Of a stretch of DNA of 64,000 bases, positions 1 through 8,545 are shown piece after piece. Position numbers and translations under genes: made by a program. The DNA is from Oscillospiraceae bacterium NTUH-002-81 (GTDB lineage: Bacteria; Bacillota; Clostridia; Lachnospirales; Lachnospiraceae), in NCBI GenBank assembly GCA_032620915.1, contig CP136052.1:1588501-1652500 (forward strand), written 5' to 3'. Under the pieces are notes generated by a model that saw only the letters and a list, made by a program, of their open reading frames with translations, did not search any database and had not been told where the DNA came from. Positions within the stretch are counted from its first letter, which is position 1; each line of letters opens with the position of its first letter.

Positions 1-1618
1 GCAGCTGCGAAGGCTGCAGATCGTGAAAAAGGTGCGGGAAGAGCTGAATCTCCCGGTGGCAGCCATGCTGGATACCAAGGGACCGGAGATCCGCCTGCGA
101 AATTTCAAGGATCACAAGAAGGTGCTTCTGAAAGAGGGCCAGACGTTTACACTGACTACAGATGAGATCGAGGGAGACGAAACCAGGGTTTCCATTTCCT
201 ATAAAGAACTGGTGCATGATATCAAGCCGGGCGGCCGGGTACTGATCGATGATGGCCTGGTGGAGCTGACGGTGCTGAGCGTTACCGATACAGACATTGT
301 ATGCCGGGTGCTCAACGAGGGCACGGTGTCCGACCACAAGGGTGTGAATGTGCCGGGGACAGAGCTTTCCATGCCGTTCATCAGTGAACAGGACTACAGC
401 GATATCTGCTTTGGTATCGAACAGGGCTTTGATTTTATCGCCGCATCCTTCGTGCGTAATGCAGAGGATGTACTGGAGATCCGCCGGATCTTCCAGGAGA
501 AAGGCTGCAATTCCATCAATATCATTTCCAAGATTGAGAATATGCAGGGTGTGAAAAATATTGACGAGATCATCCGGGTATCGGACGGCATCATGGTAGC
601 CAGAGGCGACATGGGCGTGGAGGTACCGCTGGAGGATGTGCCGATCATCCAGAAGATGATCATTCATAAAGTATACAATGCGGGCAAGCAGGTCATCACG
701 GCGACCCAGATGCTGGATTCCATGATCCGCAATCCCCGTCCCACCAGAGCAGAGGCTGCTGACGTGGCCAACGCCATTTACGACGGCACCAGCGCTATCA
801 TGCTGTCCGGCGAGACCGCTGCGGGCGAGTACCCCATCGAGGCTGTCCGCACCATGGTGAAGATTGCCGAGCGCACAGAGGAAGATATTGACTATACCGA
901 TATTTTGAGAAAACGCGTGATCCCGGATAATCCGGATGTGACCAACGCCATTTCTCATGCCACCTGTACCACAGCCAGTGACCTGAAGGCTGCCGCAGTC
1001 ATTACGGTGACCAAGAGCGGCAAGACGGCAAGAATGCTGTCCAAGTACCGCCCGGCATGCCCCATTGTGGGCTGTACGCCTTATGAAAATGTATGCCGAC
1101 AGATGAACCTTTCCTGGGGTGTTTATCCGTTCCTGGTACCGGAGAAGACGACCACAGACGAGCTGTTTGAGTGTGCGGTGGAGGCTGCAGAGAAGGGCGG
1201 CATTGTAAAAGCAGGCGAGCTGACGGTTATCACCGCCGGGATCCCGCTGGGCATTTCCGGCACCACCAATATGATCAAGGTGCATGTGGTGGGCCACATT
1301 CTGGTGACCGGCAAGGGCCTGTCCCACAAGAAAGCATGCGCAGGCCTGTGTGTATGCGAGACGGCAGAGGAGCTGGCCGCACATTATAAGACAGGAGATA
1401 TCATCGTGGTTCCGGCCACCAACAACTGCATGCTTCCGCAGATCCGTACCTGTTCCGGCCTGATCGTGGAGGAGGGAGGCATCAACTCCCACGCAGCCAT
1501 TGTGGGCCTGAGCCTGGACATTCCTGTCATCCTGGAAGCAAAGCATGCAACAAAGATTCTGAAATCCGGCGCGATCGTGACGATCGACGGCGAGAAGGGA
1601 ATTGTCAGCTGCAACTAG
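1..1618 (+). CDS. pyk: Pyruvate kinase with C-terminal PEP-utiliser mobile domain, 5' end cut off
   Basis: Converts phosphoenolpyruvate and ADP to pyruvate and ATP at the end of glycolysis. The reading frame is open from base 2, so the true start lies before the window; the GTG at 23 is internal, because the conserved N-terminal strand with its substrate-binding Arg is missing. The visible 538 residues hold the barrel and B domain (MLDTKGPEIR near the left edge), the active-site block ATQMLDSM and SGETAAGEYP, the C domain, and an extra C-terminal phosphohistidine-type domain with the motif INSHAAIVG. That extension is common in Firmicutes pyruvate kinases. It ends 60 bases before the next gene. 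A second, shorter pyruvate-kinase paralogue lies at 61408-62398. Confidence 0.95.
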   Translation, partial: QLRRLQIVKKVREELNLPVAAMLDTKGPEIRLRNFKDHKKVLLKEGQTFTLTTDEIEGDETRVSISYKELVHDIKPGGRVLIDDGLVELTVLSVTDTDIVCRVLNEGTVSDHKGVNVPGTELSMPFISEQDYSDICFGIEQGFDFIAASFVRNAEDVLEIRRIFQEKGCNSINIISKIENMQGVKNIDEIIRVSDGIMVARGDMGVEVPLEDVPIIQKMIIHKVYNAGKQVITATQMLDSMIRNPRPTRAEAADVANAIYDGTSAIMLSGETAAGEYPIEAVRTMVKIAERTEEDIDYTDILRKRVIPDNPDVTNAISHATCTTASDLKAAAVITVTKSGKTARMLSKYRPACPIVGCTPYENVCRQMNLSWGVYPFLVPEKTTTDELFECAVEAAEKGGIVKAGELTVITAGIPLGISGTTNMIKVHVVGHILVTGKGLSHKKACAGLCVCETAEELAAHYKTGDIIVVPATNNCMLPQIRTCSGLIVEEGGINSHAAIVGLSLDIPVILEAKHATKILKSGAIVTIDGEKGIVSCN

Positions 1619-1678
1619 CAGTTTGCAATAGATAAGCAGCTGCCTGTTTTTCGGGCAGATAAAAAGAGGAGGAGCATC

Positions 1679-2392
1679 ATGGAATTGTTATCCATCGAGA
1701 AGGAACTGAAAAAAAATGCATACCCGGGAAGAGGAATCATCATCGGGCGTTCGAAAGACGGAACGAAGGCAGTCACTGCCTACTTCATCATGGGAAGAAG
1801 CGAGAACAGCCGCAACCGTGTATTTGTGGAAGACGGAGACGGCATCCGCACCCAGGCATTTGACCCATCCAAGCTTACCGATCCCAGTCTGATCATTTAC
1901 GCACCTGTGCGTGTGTTGGGCAACAAGACGATCGTCACCAACGGAGACCAGACAGATACGATCTATGAGCTGATGGATCGTCAGCATACCTTTGAGCAGG
2001 CTCTTCGGACGAGAGAGTTCGAGCCGGATGCTCCCAACTATACCCCCCGTATTTCCGGTATCCTGCATATCGAGAACGGAACCTACAATTTTGCCATGTC
2101 TATTCTGAAGAGCGACAACGGCAATCCGGCATCCTGTAACCGCTACACTTTTGCCTACAACAACTGTCCTGCAGGCGAGGGCCGTTTCATCCATACCTAC
2201 CGCTGTGACGGCAACCCGCTGCCCAGCTTTGAGGGTGAGCCGAAGCGGATCGCTATTCCCGATGACTGTGATGCCTTTGCAGACCTGCTCTGGGAGAGCT
2301 TAAATGCAGACAACAAGGTGTCCCTGTTTGTGCGGTACATTGACATTGCCACCGGCGCGGTACAGTCGAAGATCATCAACAAGAATAAATAG
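1679..2392 (+). CDS. purO: IMP cyclohydrolase, archaeal PurO-like family
   Basis: Predicted to close the ring of FAICAR to IMP, the last step of de novo purine synthesis. The 237 residues match the PurO-like IMP cyclohydrolase family in length and pattern (PGRGIIIGRS near the N-terminus, YTPRISGILH, AYNNCPAGEG). The start follows AGAGGAGGAGC at good spacing. The next gene, 14 bases downstream, is the AICAR transformylase, so the two activities that most bacteria fuse in PurH are here separate neighbouring proteins. The symbol rests on family resemblance. Confidence 0.85.
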   Translation: MELLSIEKELKKNAYPGRGIIIGRSKDGTKAVTAYFIMGRSENSRNRVFVEDGDGIRTQAFDPSKLTDPSLIIYAPVRVLGNKTIVTNGDQTDTIYELMDRQHTFEQALRTREFEPDAPNYTPRISGILHIENGTYNFAMSILKSDNGNPASCNRYTFAYNNCPAGEGRFIHTYRCDGNPLPSFEGEPKRIAIPDDCDAFADLLWESLNADNKVSLFVRYIDIATGAVQSKIINKNK

Positions 2393-2406
2393 GAGGAGTA
2401 CGCAAG

Positions 2407-3582
2407 ATGAAGGAACTGGAATTAAAATACGGATGTAACCCTAACCAGAAGCCGTCCCGGATTTTCATGGAGGAGGGTGAGCTGCCCATTCAGGTGCTGT
2501 GCGGCAGACCGGGATATATTAACTTTCTGGACGCTTTCAACGGCTGGCAGCTGGTCAAGGAATTAAAGGAGGCCACCGGTCTTCCGGCAGCTACCTCTTT
2601 CAAACACGTTTCTCCGGCAGGGGCAGCAGTAGGCCTGCCCTTAAGCCCGGTGGAGGCGAAGATTTACTGGGTGGATGATCTGGGAGAGCTTTCGCCCCTG
2701 GCAAGCGCCTATGCCAGAGCCAGAGGTGCAGACCGCATGTCCTCCTTCGGAGATTTCATTTCTCTGTCGGATGTCTGTGACGTGTCCACCGCGAAGCTGA
2801 TCAAGAGAGAGGTGTCCGACGGTGTCATCGCACCGGGCTATGAGCCGGAGGCACTGGAGATTTTAAAGGGCAAGAAAAAGGGCAATTACAACATCATCCA
2901 GATCGACCCGGACTATGTACCGGCACCGCTGGAGCGCAAGCAGGTATACGGCATCACCTTTGAGCAGGGCAGAAACGAACTGCATATCGGCAAGGATTTC
3001 TTTGACAATATCGTCACCGAGAACAAGGAGCTGCCGGATACGGCAAAGATCGACCTGACCATTGCCATGATCACCCTGAAATACACCCAGTCCAACTCCG
3101 TCTGCTATGTAAAGGATGGACAGGCCATCGGTATCGGGGCAGGACAGCAGTCCCGGATCCACTGTACCCGTCTGGCCGGCAGCAAGGCAGACAACTGGTT
3201 CCTGCGGCAGTCTCCTCAGGTGCTGAACCTGCAGTTTGCAGATAAGATTGGCAGGGCAGACCGGGACAACGCCATCGATCTGTACATCGGAGAGGACTAT
3301 ATGGATGTGCTGGCAGAGGGTGCATGGCAGAAGATTTTCAAAGAGAAGCCGCCGGTATTTACCCGGGAGGAGAAGCGGGCATGGCTGGATCAGATGCAAA
3401 ACGTGGCGCTGGGTTCCGATGCATTCTTCCCCTTCGGCGACAATATCGAGCGTGCCCACAAGAGCGGCGTGAAATATGTGGCACAGCCGGGCGGCTCCAT
3501 CCGTGACGACAATGTCATTGAGACCTGCAACAAATACGGCATGGTCATGAGCTTCACAGGCATCCGTCTGTTCCATCACTAA
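2407..3582 (+). CDS. Phosphoribosylaminoimidazolecarboxamide formyltransferase, stand-alone PurH-type domain
   Basis: Formylates AICAR to FAICAR using 10-formyltetrahydrofolate. The 391 residues correspond to the AICAR transformylase half of PurH only. Visible motifs: LKYGCNPNQKPSR near the N-terminus, the catalytic-loop block SFKHVSPAGAAVG around residues 58-70, and the C-terminal PGGSIRDDNVI with the ending MVMSFTGIRLFHH. No MGS-like IMP cyclohydrolase domain is attached. Start follows GGAGGAGTACGCAAG. Downstream, 27 bases away, is a NiaR-type regulator. The split-PurH arrangement with a PurO-like partner is known in some Clostridia and archaea. Confidence 0.9.
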   Translation: MKELELKYGCNPNQKPSRIFMEEGELPIQVLCGRPGYINFLDAFNGWQLVKELKEATGLPAATSFKHVSPAGAAVGLPLSPVEAKIYWVDDLGELSPLASAYARARGADRMSSFGDFISLSDVCDVSTAKLIKREVSDGVIAPGYEPEALEILKGKKKGNYNIIQIDPDYVPAPLERKQVYGITFEQGRNELHIGKDFFDNIVTENKELPDTAKIDLTIAMITLKYTQSNSVCYVKDGQAIGIGAGQQSRIHCTRLAGSKADNWFLRQSPQVLNLQFADKIGRADRDNAIDLYIGEDYMDVLAEGAWQKIFKEKPPVFTREEKRAWLDQMQNVALGSDAFFPFGDNIERAHKSGVKYVAQPGGSIRDDNVIETCNKYGMVMSFTGIRLFHH

Positions 3583-3609
3583 GAAGAAGGGACGGCAGGA
3601 GGAGAAAAC

Positions 3610-4128
3610 ATGGACGCAGAGGAAAGACGCGGACAGATCATTACGCTTCTGAAGGACAGCAGCAAGCCGATTTCCGGTACGGAGCTGGCAAAAAGGCTGT
3701 CTGTGAGCAGGCAGGTGATCGTGCAGGACATTGCCCTGCTTCGGGCAGGTAACAAGAATATCCTTTCCACCAACAAGGGGTATCTGCTGTATGACGATCA
3801 TGCGCCGGAGAAAACTTACCGGAGAACGGTGCGGGTGCGGCACACTAACGACCAGATCCTGGACGAGCTGTATACCATCGTGGATTACGGCGGCCGCGTG
3901 CGGGATGTGGTGGTAGAGCATGATATTTACGGGCAGATCACGGTAGATCTGATCATCAACAACCGGCAGGATGCGGATGAGTTCGTCCGCCGTCTGCAGG
4001 CCAATCAGACCCGCCCGCTGAATGAACTGACCTACGGCTATCATTACCATACCATTGAGGCCGAAAAGGAAGCGTATCTGGATCGGATCGAAGAAAAATT
4101 AAATGAAAAAGGGTACTTGATAAAATAG
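3610..4128 (+). CDS. niaR: NiaR-type nicotinate-responsive transcriptional repressor (HTH_11 + 3H domain)
   Basis: The 172-residue protein has an N-terminal winged helix (SGTELAKRLSVSRQVIVQ DI, about residues 22-41) and a C-terminal 3H domain with conserved histidines in VRHTND, VVEHDIYG and YHYHTIEAE. Family members repress NAD-biosynthesis and niacin-uptake genes when nicotinate is bound. It follows the purine genes and precedes a PTS EIIC-like membrane protein, with an inverted repeat between them that could be its operator. Function is assigned by family; the target genes are inferred. Confidence 0.88.
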   Translation: MDAEERRGQIITLLKDSSKPISGTELAKRLSVSRQVIVQDIALLRAGNKNILSTNKGYLLYDDHAPEKTYRRTVRVRHTNDQILDELYTIVDYGGRVRDVVVEHDIYGQITVDLIINNRQDADEFVRRLQANQTRPLNELTYGYHYHTIEAEKEAYLDRIEEKLNEKGYLIK

Positions 4129-4163
4129 ATCATTTGTGGTATCTTCTTTCTAGTGACAAGACA

Positions 4164-4202
4164 GTGGGCTATACAGCTGATAATCACGGTTGTATAGTCC
4201 AC
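4164..4202 (+). promoter_or_regulatory. 12-bp inverted repeat between niaR and the EIIC-like gene (terminator or operator)
   Basis: Arms GTGGGCTATACA (4164-4175) and TGTATAGTCCAC (4191-4202) pair over 12 positions with one G-T wobble around a 15-base loop, followed by ACTTTTG. As RNA it could end niaR transcripts; as DNA the TATACA/TGTATA dyad could be an operator. It differs from the classical NiaR box as I know it, so neither role is certain. Confidence 0.55.
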
Positions 4203-4227
4203 TTTTGTAAAAAGGAGATATCAGGTT

Positions 4228-5298
4228 ATGGAAAAAGTAAAGAAAGCGTTGAATCACGTATTTATCGACGGTTTGAGCGGCATGGCGCTGGGATTGTTCG
4301 CCACACTGATCATCGGAACGATCATTCAGCAGATCGGCAACCTCATCGGTGGCACGGTGGGAGACACCCTTTATCTGTTTGGAAAGGCAGCCTCTGTCAT
4401 GACCAGTGCGGGCATCGGTGTGGGCGTGGCCTATAAGTTTAAGGAGCCGGTGTATGTGACCCTGTCGGCAGCCACCGCAGGCATGATCGGCGGCTATGCT
4501 TCCAAGATCCTGGCAGGCACCCTCATCGGAGAGGGCGGCGTGGTGGTGCTGGCAGGTCCGGGAGAGCCGCTGGGAGCCTTTATTGCAGCAATTGTCGGTA
4601 TTGAACTGGGTCACCTGGTGGCGGGCAAGACGAAGATCGACCTGCTGGTGACACCGTTTGTTACCATTGTCACCGGTTCCACAGTGGGACTGCTGGTAGG
4701 GCCGCCCATTACCCGGTTTATGACCGGGCTTGGCGCCATCATCAACTGGGGTACTGAGCAGCAGCCCTTCCTTATGGGTATTGTAGTATCGGTACTCATG
4801 GGCATGATCCTGACGCTGCCCATCAGCTCTGCAGCGCTGGGCATCATCCTGAACCTGTCCGGTCTGGCAGCCGGCGCTGCTGTAGTGGGCTGCTGCTGCA
4901 ACATGGTTGGTTTTGCGGTGGCCAGCTATCGGGAAAATAAGATCGGTGGTCTGCTGGCTCAGGGCGTGGGAACGTCCATGCTCCAGGTGCCCAACATTGT
5001 GCGAAAACCGGTGATCTGGCTGCCTGCTATTATTTCCAGTGCGATTCTGGGACCGGTGAGTACCCTGGTGTTCCATATGACCAGCAATGCCACGGGTTCC
5101 GGTATGGGAACAGCAGGTCTGGTGGGACAGATCATGACCTATCAGGTAATGACAGAGACACTGCCGGCGGTTGTCGTGCTGGCAGAAATCGCTCTCATGC
5201 ATTTCCTTCTGCCGGCTGCTATTTCTCTTGCTGTTTCTGAGGTGATGAGAAAGAAAGCCTGGATCAAGTTCGGGGATATGAAGCTGGATGTAGCATAG
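4228..5298 (+). CDS. PTS EIIC-like integral membrane protein (PTS_EIIC_2 family)
   Basis: A 356-residue, highly hydrophobic protein with about nine or ten predicted membrane segments. Glycine-rich blocks such as DGLSGMALGLFATLI, GPGEPLGAF and the long TGSTVGLLVGPP segment match a family of EIIC-like permeases that occurs without linked EIIA or EIIB. Substrate unknown. It has its own AAAGGAGATATCAGGTT ribosome site and ends in a bidirectional terminator. Its position after niaR suggests, but does not show, a link to niacin or cofactor metabolism. Confidence 0.8.
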   Translation: MEKVKKALNHVFIDGLSGMALGLFATLIIGTIIQQIGNLIGGTVGDTLYLFGKAASVMTSAGIGVGVAYKFKEPVYVTLSAATAGMIGGYASKILAGTLIGEGGVVVLAGPGEPLGAFIAAIVGIELGHLVAGKTKIDLLVTPFVTIVTGSTVGLLVGPPITRFMTGLGAIINWGTEQQPFLMGIVVSVLMGMILTLPISSAALGIILNLSGLAAGAAVVGCCCNMVGFAVASYRENKIGGLLAQGVGTSMLQVPNIVRKPVIWLPAIISSAILGPVSTLVFHMTSNATGSGMGTAGLVGQIMTYQVMTETLPAVVVLAEIALMHFLLPAAISLAVSEVMRKKAWIKFGDMKLDVA

Positions 5299-5311
5299 AC
5301 AGATAGACAGA

Positions 5312-5352
5312 AACGGAGGCCTGTATCAGGAAAATACAGACCTCCGTTTTTT
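5312..5352. terminator. Bidirectional rho-independent terminator
   Basis: A 15-bp stem (AACGGAGGCCTGTAT with ATACAGACCTCCGTT, one mismatch) with a 7-base loop, flanked by A and T runs. It separates the plus-strand EIIC-like gene from the convergent ABC permease. Confidence 0.9.
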
Positions 5353-5370
5353 ATGGTTATGTGCCGGGTT

Positions 5371-6171
5371 TTATTCCAGGTTCAGGTGTTTGCTGATGAG
5401 CCAGGTGCAGCCGAAGAAGTACAGGCCGCCAAGTACCAGATCCTGGATCAGCTCCACCAGAAAACTGGTGTGCAGGAACTGGCCGCGCAGTACCGTGGTC
5501 AGTGCGCCGTTGTTGCTGGGCAGATAGTCCATGGCGCCCATGATGCTTGTGGCCGCCAGGGACAGCACGCTGGTCAGGATGACATAGGCGATGAAAGCGG
5601 CCAGCACCCGGTGCTTGTTGAACCGCTGTCCCACACAGATGCAGAAGAACGCAGCCAGCCCTCTGCGCAGCAGCTGTACCGCAAAGGTGACGATAAAGAT
5701 CACGATCAGGCTACCCTGGTTGACCCGCAGATCTGTTGCCAGGGAAGTGGTGAACACGCTGACATAATAGGGGATATCCCGGACAAAGGTGGCATCCACC
5801 GTGGACAGGATGAACATGCACAGCAGGATAATGGCGCCGTCGATGACCTGCCAGAAAAACAGGCCGGTCAGCTTGGAAGCCACCAGCTGCCAGGGCTTCA
5901 CCGGCAGCGTATGCATCAGGTATCCCTCATCCGTAAACAGATTTTTATAAAACCAGTAAATGAAATAGAAGGAGCTGATGACGCCAACGACAATGACCAT
6001 CATAACGTAAAAGATGACAAGCAGGGCGAAGATTTCATCCGGCATCTGCATCAGAAAATCCGACCCTAGCGTGATCCGCCCGAGAATGGTGAAGATCAGC
6101 AGCGCAATGTGCAGCGGCACCAGCAGCCTGGCGGAATTTTTCAGATCAAAAGCAATCAAATTGGTCAGCAT
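5371..6171 (-). CDS. ABC transporter permease, ABC-2-like
   Basis: 266 residues with about six hydrophobic segments (for example RLLVPLHIALLIFTIL near 15-30 and IVTFAVQLLRRGLAAFF later) and the motif DEGYLMHTLPVKP, typical of small permeases paired with YtrA-regulated ATPases. It overlaps the upstream ATPase gene by 7 bases. Substrate unknown; such systems often respond to cell-envelope stress or export peptides. Confidence 0.82.
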   Translation of the reverse strand: MLTNLIAFDLKNSARLLVPLHIALLIFTILGRITLGSDFLMQMPDEIFALLVIFYVMMVIVVGVISSFYFIYWFYKNLFTDEGYLMHTLPVKPWQLVASKLTGLFFWQVIDGAIILLCMFILSTVDATFVRDIPYYVSVFTTSLATDLRVNQGSLIVIFIVTFAVQLLRRGLAAFFCICVGQRFNKHRVLAAFIAYVILTSVLSLAATSIMGAMDYLPSNNGALTTVLRGQFLHTSFLVELIQDLVLGGLYFFGCTWLISKHLNLE

Positions 6172-6863
6172 CGGAACACCTCCCTGAATAAAGCATCGAC
6201 AGATTTCCCCTCCGAAGCACGCACCTCTTCCACGGTGGTGTGCATGCGGACTTCGCCGTTCTGGAGGAAGATCACCTCGTCCAGGATGTTCTCAATGTCC
6301 GAGATCAGATGGGTGGCAATGAGAACGGAGGCGTTGGGATTGTAGTTGGTAAGGATCGTGCGCAGGATATAATCCCGGGCCGCCGGGTCTACGCCGCCAA
6401 TGGGCTCATCCAGAACGTACAGCTTTGCATCCCGGCTCATGACCAGAATGAGCTGTACCTTTTCCTTGGTGCCCTTGGACATGGTTTTCAGCCGGTCATT
6501 TACAGAAATGTGCAGCGCTTCCAGCATTTCCAGAGCGCGTTTGCGGTTGAAATTCCGGTAAAAAGAAGAAAAGAAATCCAACAGATCCTTTACCTTCATC
6601 CAGCTGTTCAGATAAGTCCGCTCCGGCAGATAGGCAACTTCCGCCTTGGTCTGTACGCCCGGGGCGATGCCCTCGATGAGCACTTCCCCTTCTGTGGGCA
6701 CCAGAAGGCCGTTGATCAGCTTGATCAGTGTGGATTTGCCGCTTCCGTTGGGCCCCAGAAGGCCGATGATGCGGCCGGATGAAATGGTCAGATTCACGTC
6801 TGTCAGCGCATACTTGGAATCGTATCGTTTGCACAGATTCCGGCATGTCAGCAGTTCACTCAT
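6165..6863 (-). CDS. ABC transporter ATP-binding protein
   Basis: 232-residue ATPase: Walker A GPNGSGKST (residues 37-45), an atypical signature region MSKGTKEKVQLIL in place of LSGGQ, Walker B LYVLDEPIGGVDP, and H-loop ATHLISD. I take the ATG at 6863 (MSELLTC) rather than the longer frame, because it forms an ATGA overlap with the stop of the GntR gene and follows GAGGGAACC. Together with the downstream permease it forms an exporter-like pair. The degenerate signature motif (SKGTKEK) is common in this YtrB-like group. Confidence 0.9.
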   Translation of the reverse strand: MSELLTCRNLCKRYDSKYALTDVNLTISSGRIIGLLGPNGSGKSTLIKLINGLLVPTEGEVLIEGIAPGVQTKAEVAYLPERTYLNSWMKVKDLLDFFSSFYRNFNRKRALEMLEALHISVNDRLKTMSKGTKEKVQLILVMSRDAKLYVLDEPIGGVDPAARDYILRTILTNYNPNASVLIATHLISDIENILDEVIFLQNGEVRMHTTVEEVRASEGKSVDALFREVFRC

Positions 6864-7231
6864 AAGGTTCCCTCCTCGATGATTTTCTGGGCCAGTGCCA
6901 GCGCCTGCTCCCTCTCGTAGCCAAGGCGGCGGATATTGGAAAGATAGCTCTGGGTGCATTCCCGGGCCAGTTCCTCCCGCACTCGGGAGATGCGTTCCTG
7001 ATCCTCGGTAATGTACCGTCCGTTCGTCCGTTGGGTGTACACAAGCCCGCTTCGCTCCAGTTCTGTAAAAGCTTTCTGCATGGTATTGGGATTCACGGCA
7101 GCGTCCGCCGCCAGCTCCCGCACAGAGGGGAGCTTGTCCCCGGCATGATATACGCCGGATACGATATCCATCTGGATCCGCTCCACGAGCTGAAGATAGA
7201 TGGGTCTGTTGTTATCCAGGTTCCATGGCAT
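6860..7231 (-). CDS. GntR family regulator, YtrA subfamily
   Basis: A short (about 123-residue) GntR protein. Its winged helix runs over PIYLQLVERI, KLPSVRELAADAAVNPNTMQKAF and ELERSGLVYTQRTNGRYI; it has only a small C-terminal helical tail for dimerisation, as in the YtrA group. The ATG at 7231 is preferred over the GTG at 7243, since the AAAGGAA site sits too close to the latter. It is the first gene of a three-gene operon with the ABC ATPase and permease, which it probably represses through the palindrome over its own promoter. Confidence 0.88.
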   Translation of the reverse strand: MPWNLDNNRPIYLQLVERIQMDIVSGVYHAGDKLPSVRELAADAAVNPNTMQKAFTELERSGLVYTQRTNGRYITEDQERISRVREELARECTQSYLSNIRRLGYEREQALALAQKIIEEGTL

Positions 7232-7259
7232 ACAGGCATCCACTTCCTTTCTGTATTGC

Positions 7260-7305
7260 TGTACTAGTCTATTAATACAATAACAAAACCTGTAAAATTT
7301 GTCAA
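7260..7305 (-). promoter_or_regulatory. Promoter and probable autoregulatory operator of the GntR-ABC operon
   Basis: On the minus strand TTGACA (7305-7300), a 17-base spacer and TATTGT (7282-7277) form a strong promoter. A 20-base near-palindrome (7260-7279), outer half-sites TGTA and TACA with internal TA steps, overlaps the -10 and the transcription start. That is where a repressor would block initiation. Confidence 0.8.
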
Positions 7306-7447
7306 CTAAATTATTTATTCGCAGTGTTGACTCTGTGCTGTGGATTAGCGGTCAATCAGATATGCACCTGCAATGACTACGGCGACAGCAGGAGGACAAA
7401 TATTTATCCGAGCGATGTGCAGGAGATCATACGCCTGCTATGATGCT

Positions 7448-8347
7448 TTACTGTCCACTGCAGATTTTATCAAGTAATTCCGAATCAAATTTCCCTTCCC
7501 GCAGCATGGCGATCTCATACTGATAGGGCGGGTATTTTTTCTTGTCCTCCCCCGGCGCGGCCACGTAGGGTGTCTCCAGAATTTTCGGGATCGCCGCAAA
7601 ATCGGGATGGTGGGCGATGGCGTTCAGCGTGTCAAAACCGATCTGGCCGAAGCCGATGTTTTCGTGGCGGTCTTTTCCGGCGCCCCGCCCGTTTTTGCTG
7701 TCATTGAGATGGAAAACTGCGATCTGGTCTTTACCCAGAATGCGGTCAAACTGGTCGATCACCCCGTCGAAATCCTGCACGATGTCATAACCGGCATCGT
7801 GGACGTGGCAGGTGTCAAAGCAGACCCGCAGCTTGTCGTTGCAGACAACGCCGTCGTAGATGGCAGCCAGTTCCTCAAAGCTGCGGCCCAGCTCGGAGCC
7901 TTTTCCGGCCATGGTTTCCAGCGCCACACAGACAGGTGTCTCCGGGGTCAGCACCTCGTTGAGTCCTTTGACGATCTGCGCGATGCCGGCCTCCACACCG
8001 GCGCCCACGTGAGATCCGGGATGCAGCACCAGCACCGGGCTTCCCATAGCTGCCGTCCGGGTCAGCTCCAGCGCCAGAAATTCCACCGCAAGCTCAAAGG
8101 TGCGGGGTGTGGTGGTGTTGGCCAGATTGATGATGTAGGGCGCGTGGACAACGAACGTTTCAATGCCGTGTTCCTTCATATATGCCTGCCCGGCGGGAAT
8201 GTTCAGCTCCGGGATTTCCTTCCGGCGCGTGTTCTGGGGCGCACCGGTATATACCATAAACGTATTCGCACCATAAGATACGGCTTCCTTTACGGAATTC
8301 AAAAACATATCCTTGCCGCTCATACTCACATGAGAACCAATGATCAT
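7448..8347 (-). CDS. nfo: Endonuclease IV (apurinic/apyrimidinic endonuclease)
   Basis: 299 residues, a normal length for the family. The TIM-barrel metal-binding motifs are present: GSHVSM near the N-terminus, [39 protein letters not shown] and HENIGFG. Predicted to nick DNA 5' of abasic sites in base-excision repair using three zinc ions. The start follows GGAGGATTTTTCCT. The gene is transcribed alone, divergent from argS and convergent with nothing nearby. Confidence 0.95.
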   Translation of the reverse strand: MIIGSHVSMSGKDMFLNSVKEAVSYGANTFMVYTGAPQNTRRKEIPELNIPAGQAYMKEHGIETFVVHAPYIINLANTTTPRTFELAVEFLALELTRTAAMGSPVLVLHPGSHVGAGVEAGIAQIVKGLNEVLTPETPVCVALETMAGKGSELGRSFEELAAIYDGVVCNDKLRVCFDTCHVHDAGYDIVQDFDGVIDQFDRILGKDQIAVFHLNDSKNGRGAGKDRHENIGFGQIGFDTLNAIAHHPDFAAIPKILETPYVAAPGEDKKKYPPYQYEIAMLREGKFDSELLDKICSGQ

Positions 8348-8408
8348 AGGAAAAATCCTCCGTTTTTTATTTCATTATAGGGATAAAAGATCAATTTTTC
8401 AATTCCTC

Positions 8409-8437
8409 TTTCCCAAACTGTTTCAGGATGTTATAAT
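8409..8437 (+). promoter_or_regulatory. Promoter of argS
   Basis: TTTCCC (8409-8414), a 17-base spacer and a perfect TATAAT (8432-8437). Transcription would start near 8444, exactly at the left end of the palindromic repeat element A. Confidence 0.7.
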
Positions 8438-8442
8438 AAACT

Positions 8443-8517
8443 TTACAGTTCACTCCATGAATAGACGAATGGCGCGCCTCGTTATGAGCAAAAGGGAGCT
8501 GCGCTCGTGAACTGTAA
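8443..8517. repeat. Palindromic element A in the argS leader
   Basis: A 75-base element with perfect 11-base inverted ends, TTACAGTTCAC (8443-8453) and GTGAACTGTAA (8507-8517). Inside are GAATGGCGCG and ATGAGCAAAA, blocks also found, in the same relative orientation, in element C and in the reverse complement of element B. It is a short member of the repeat family and would be transcribed in the argS 5' leader. Confidence 0.75.
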
Positions 8518-8545
8518 CGAATACCATAAGGAGCGAATCAGATAA

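Noticed and set aside
23..40. GTG at 23 as the pyruvate kinase start
   Set aside because: The frame is open to the window edge and the conserved N-terminal strand is missing, so the true start is upstream.
2863..4050. Long minus-strand open frame opposite the AICAR transformylase and niaR
   Set aside because: Antisense shadow of well-supported genes; composition (His/Leu/Gln rich) and no ribosome site or homologous motifs.
8348..8545. T-box leader upstream of argS
   Set aside because: No specifier-loop, T-box core (TGGNACCGCG) or antiterminator was found; the leader is filled by the palindromic element.
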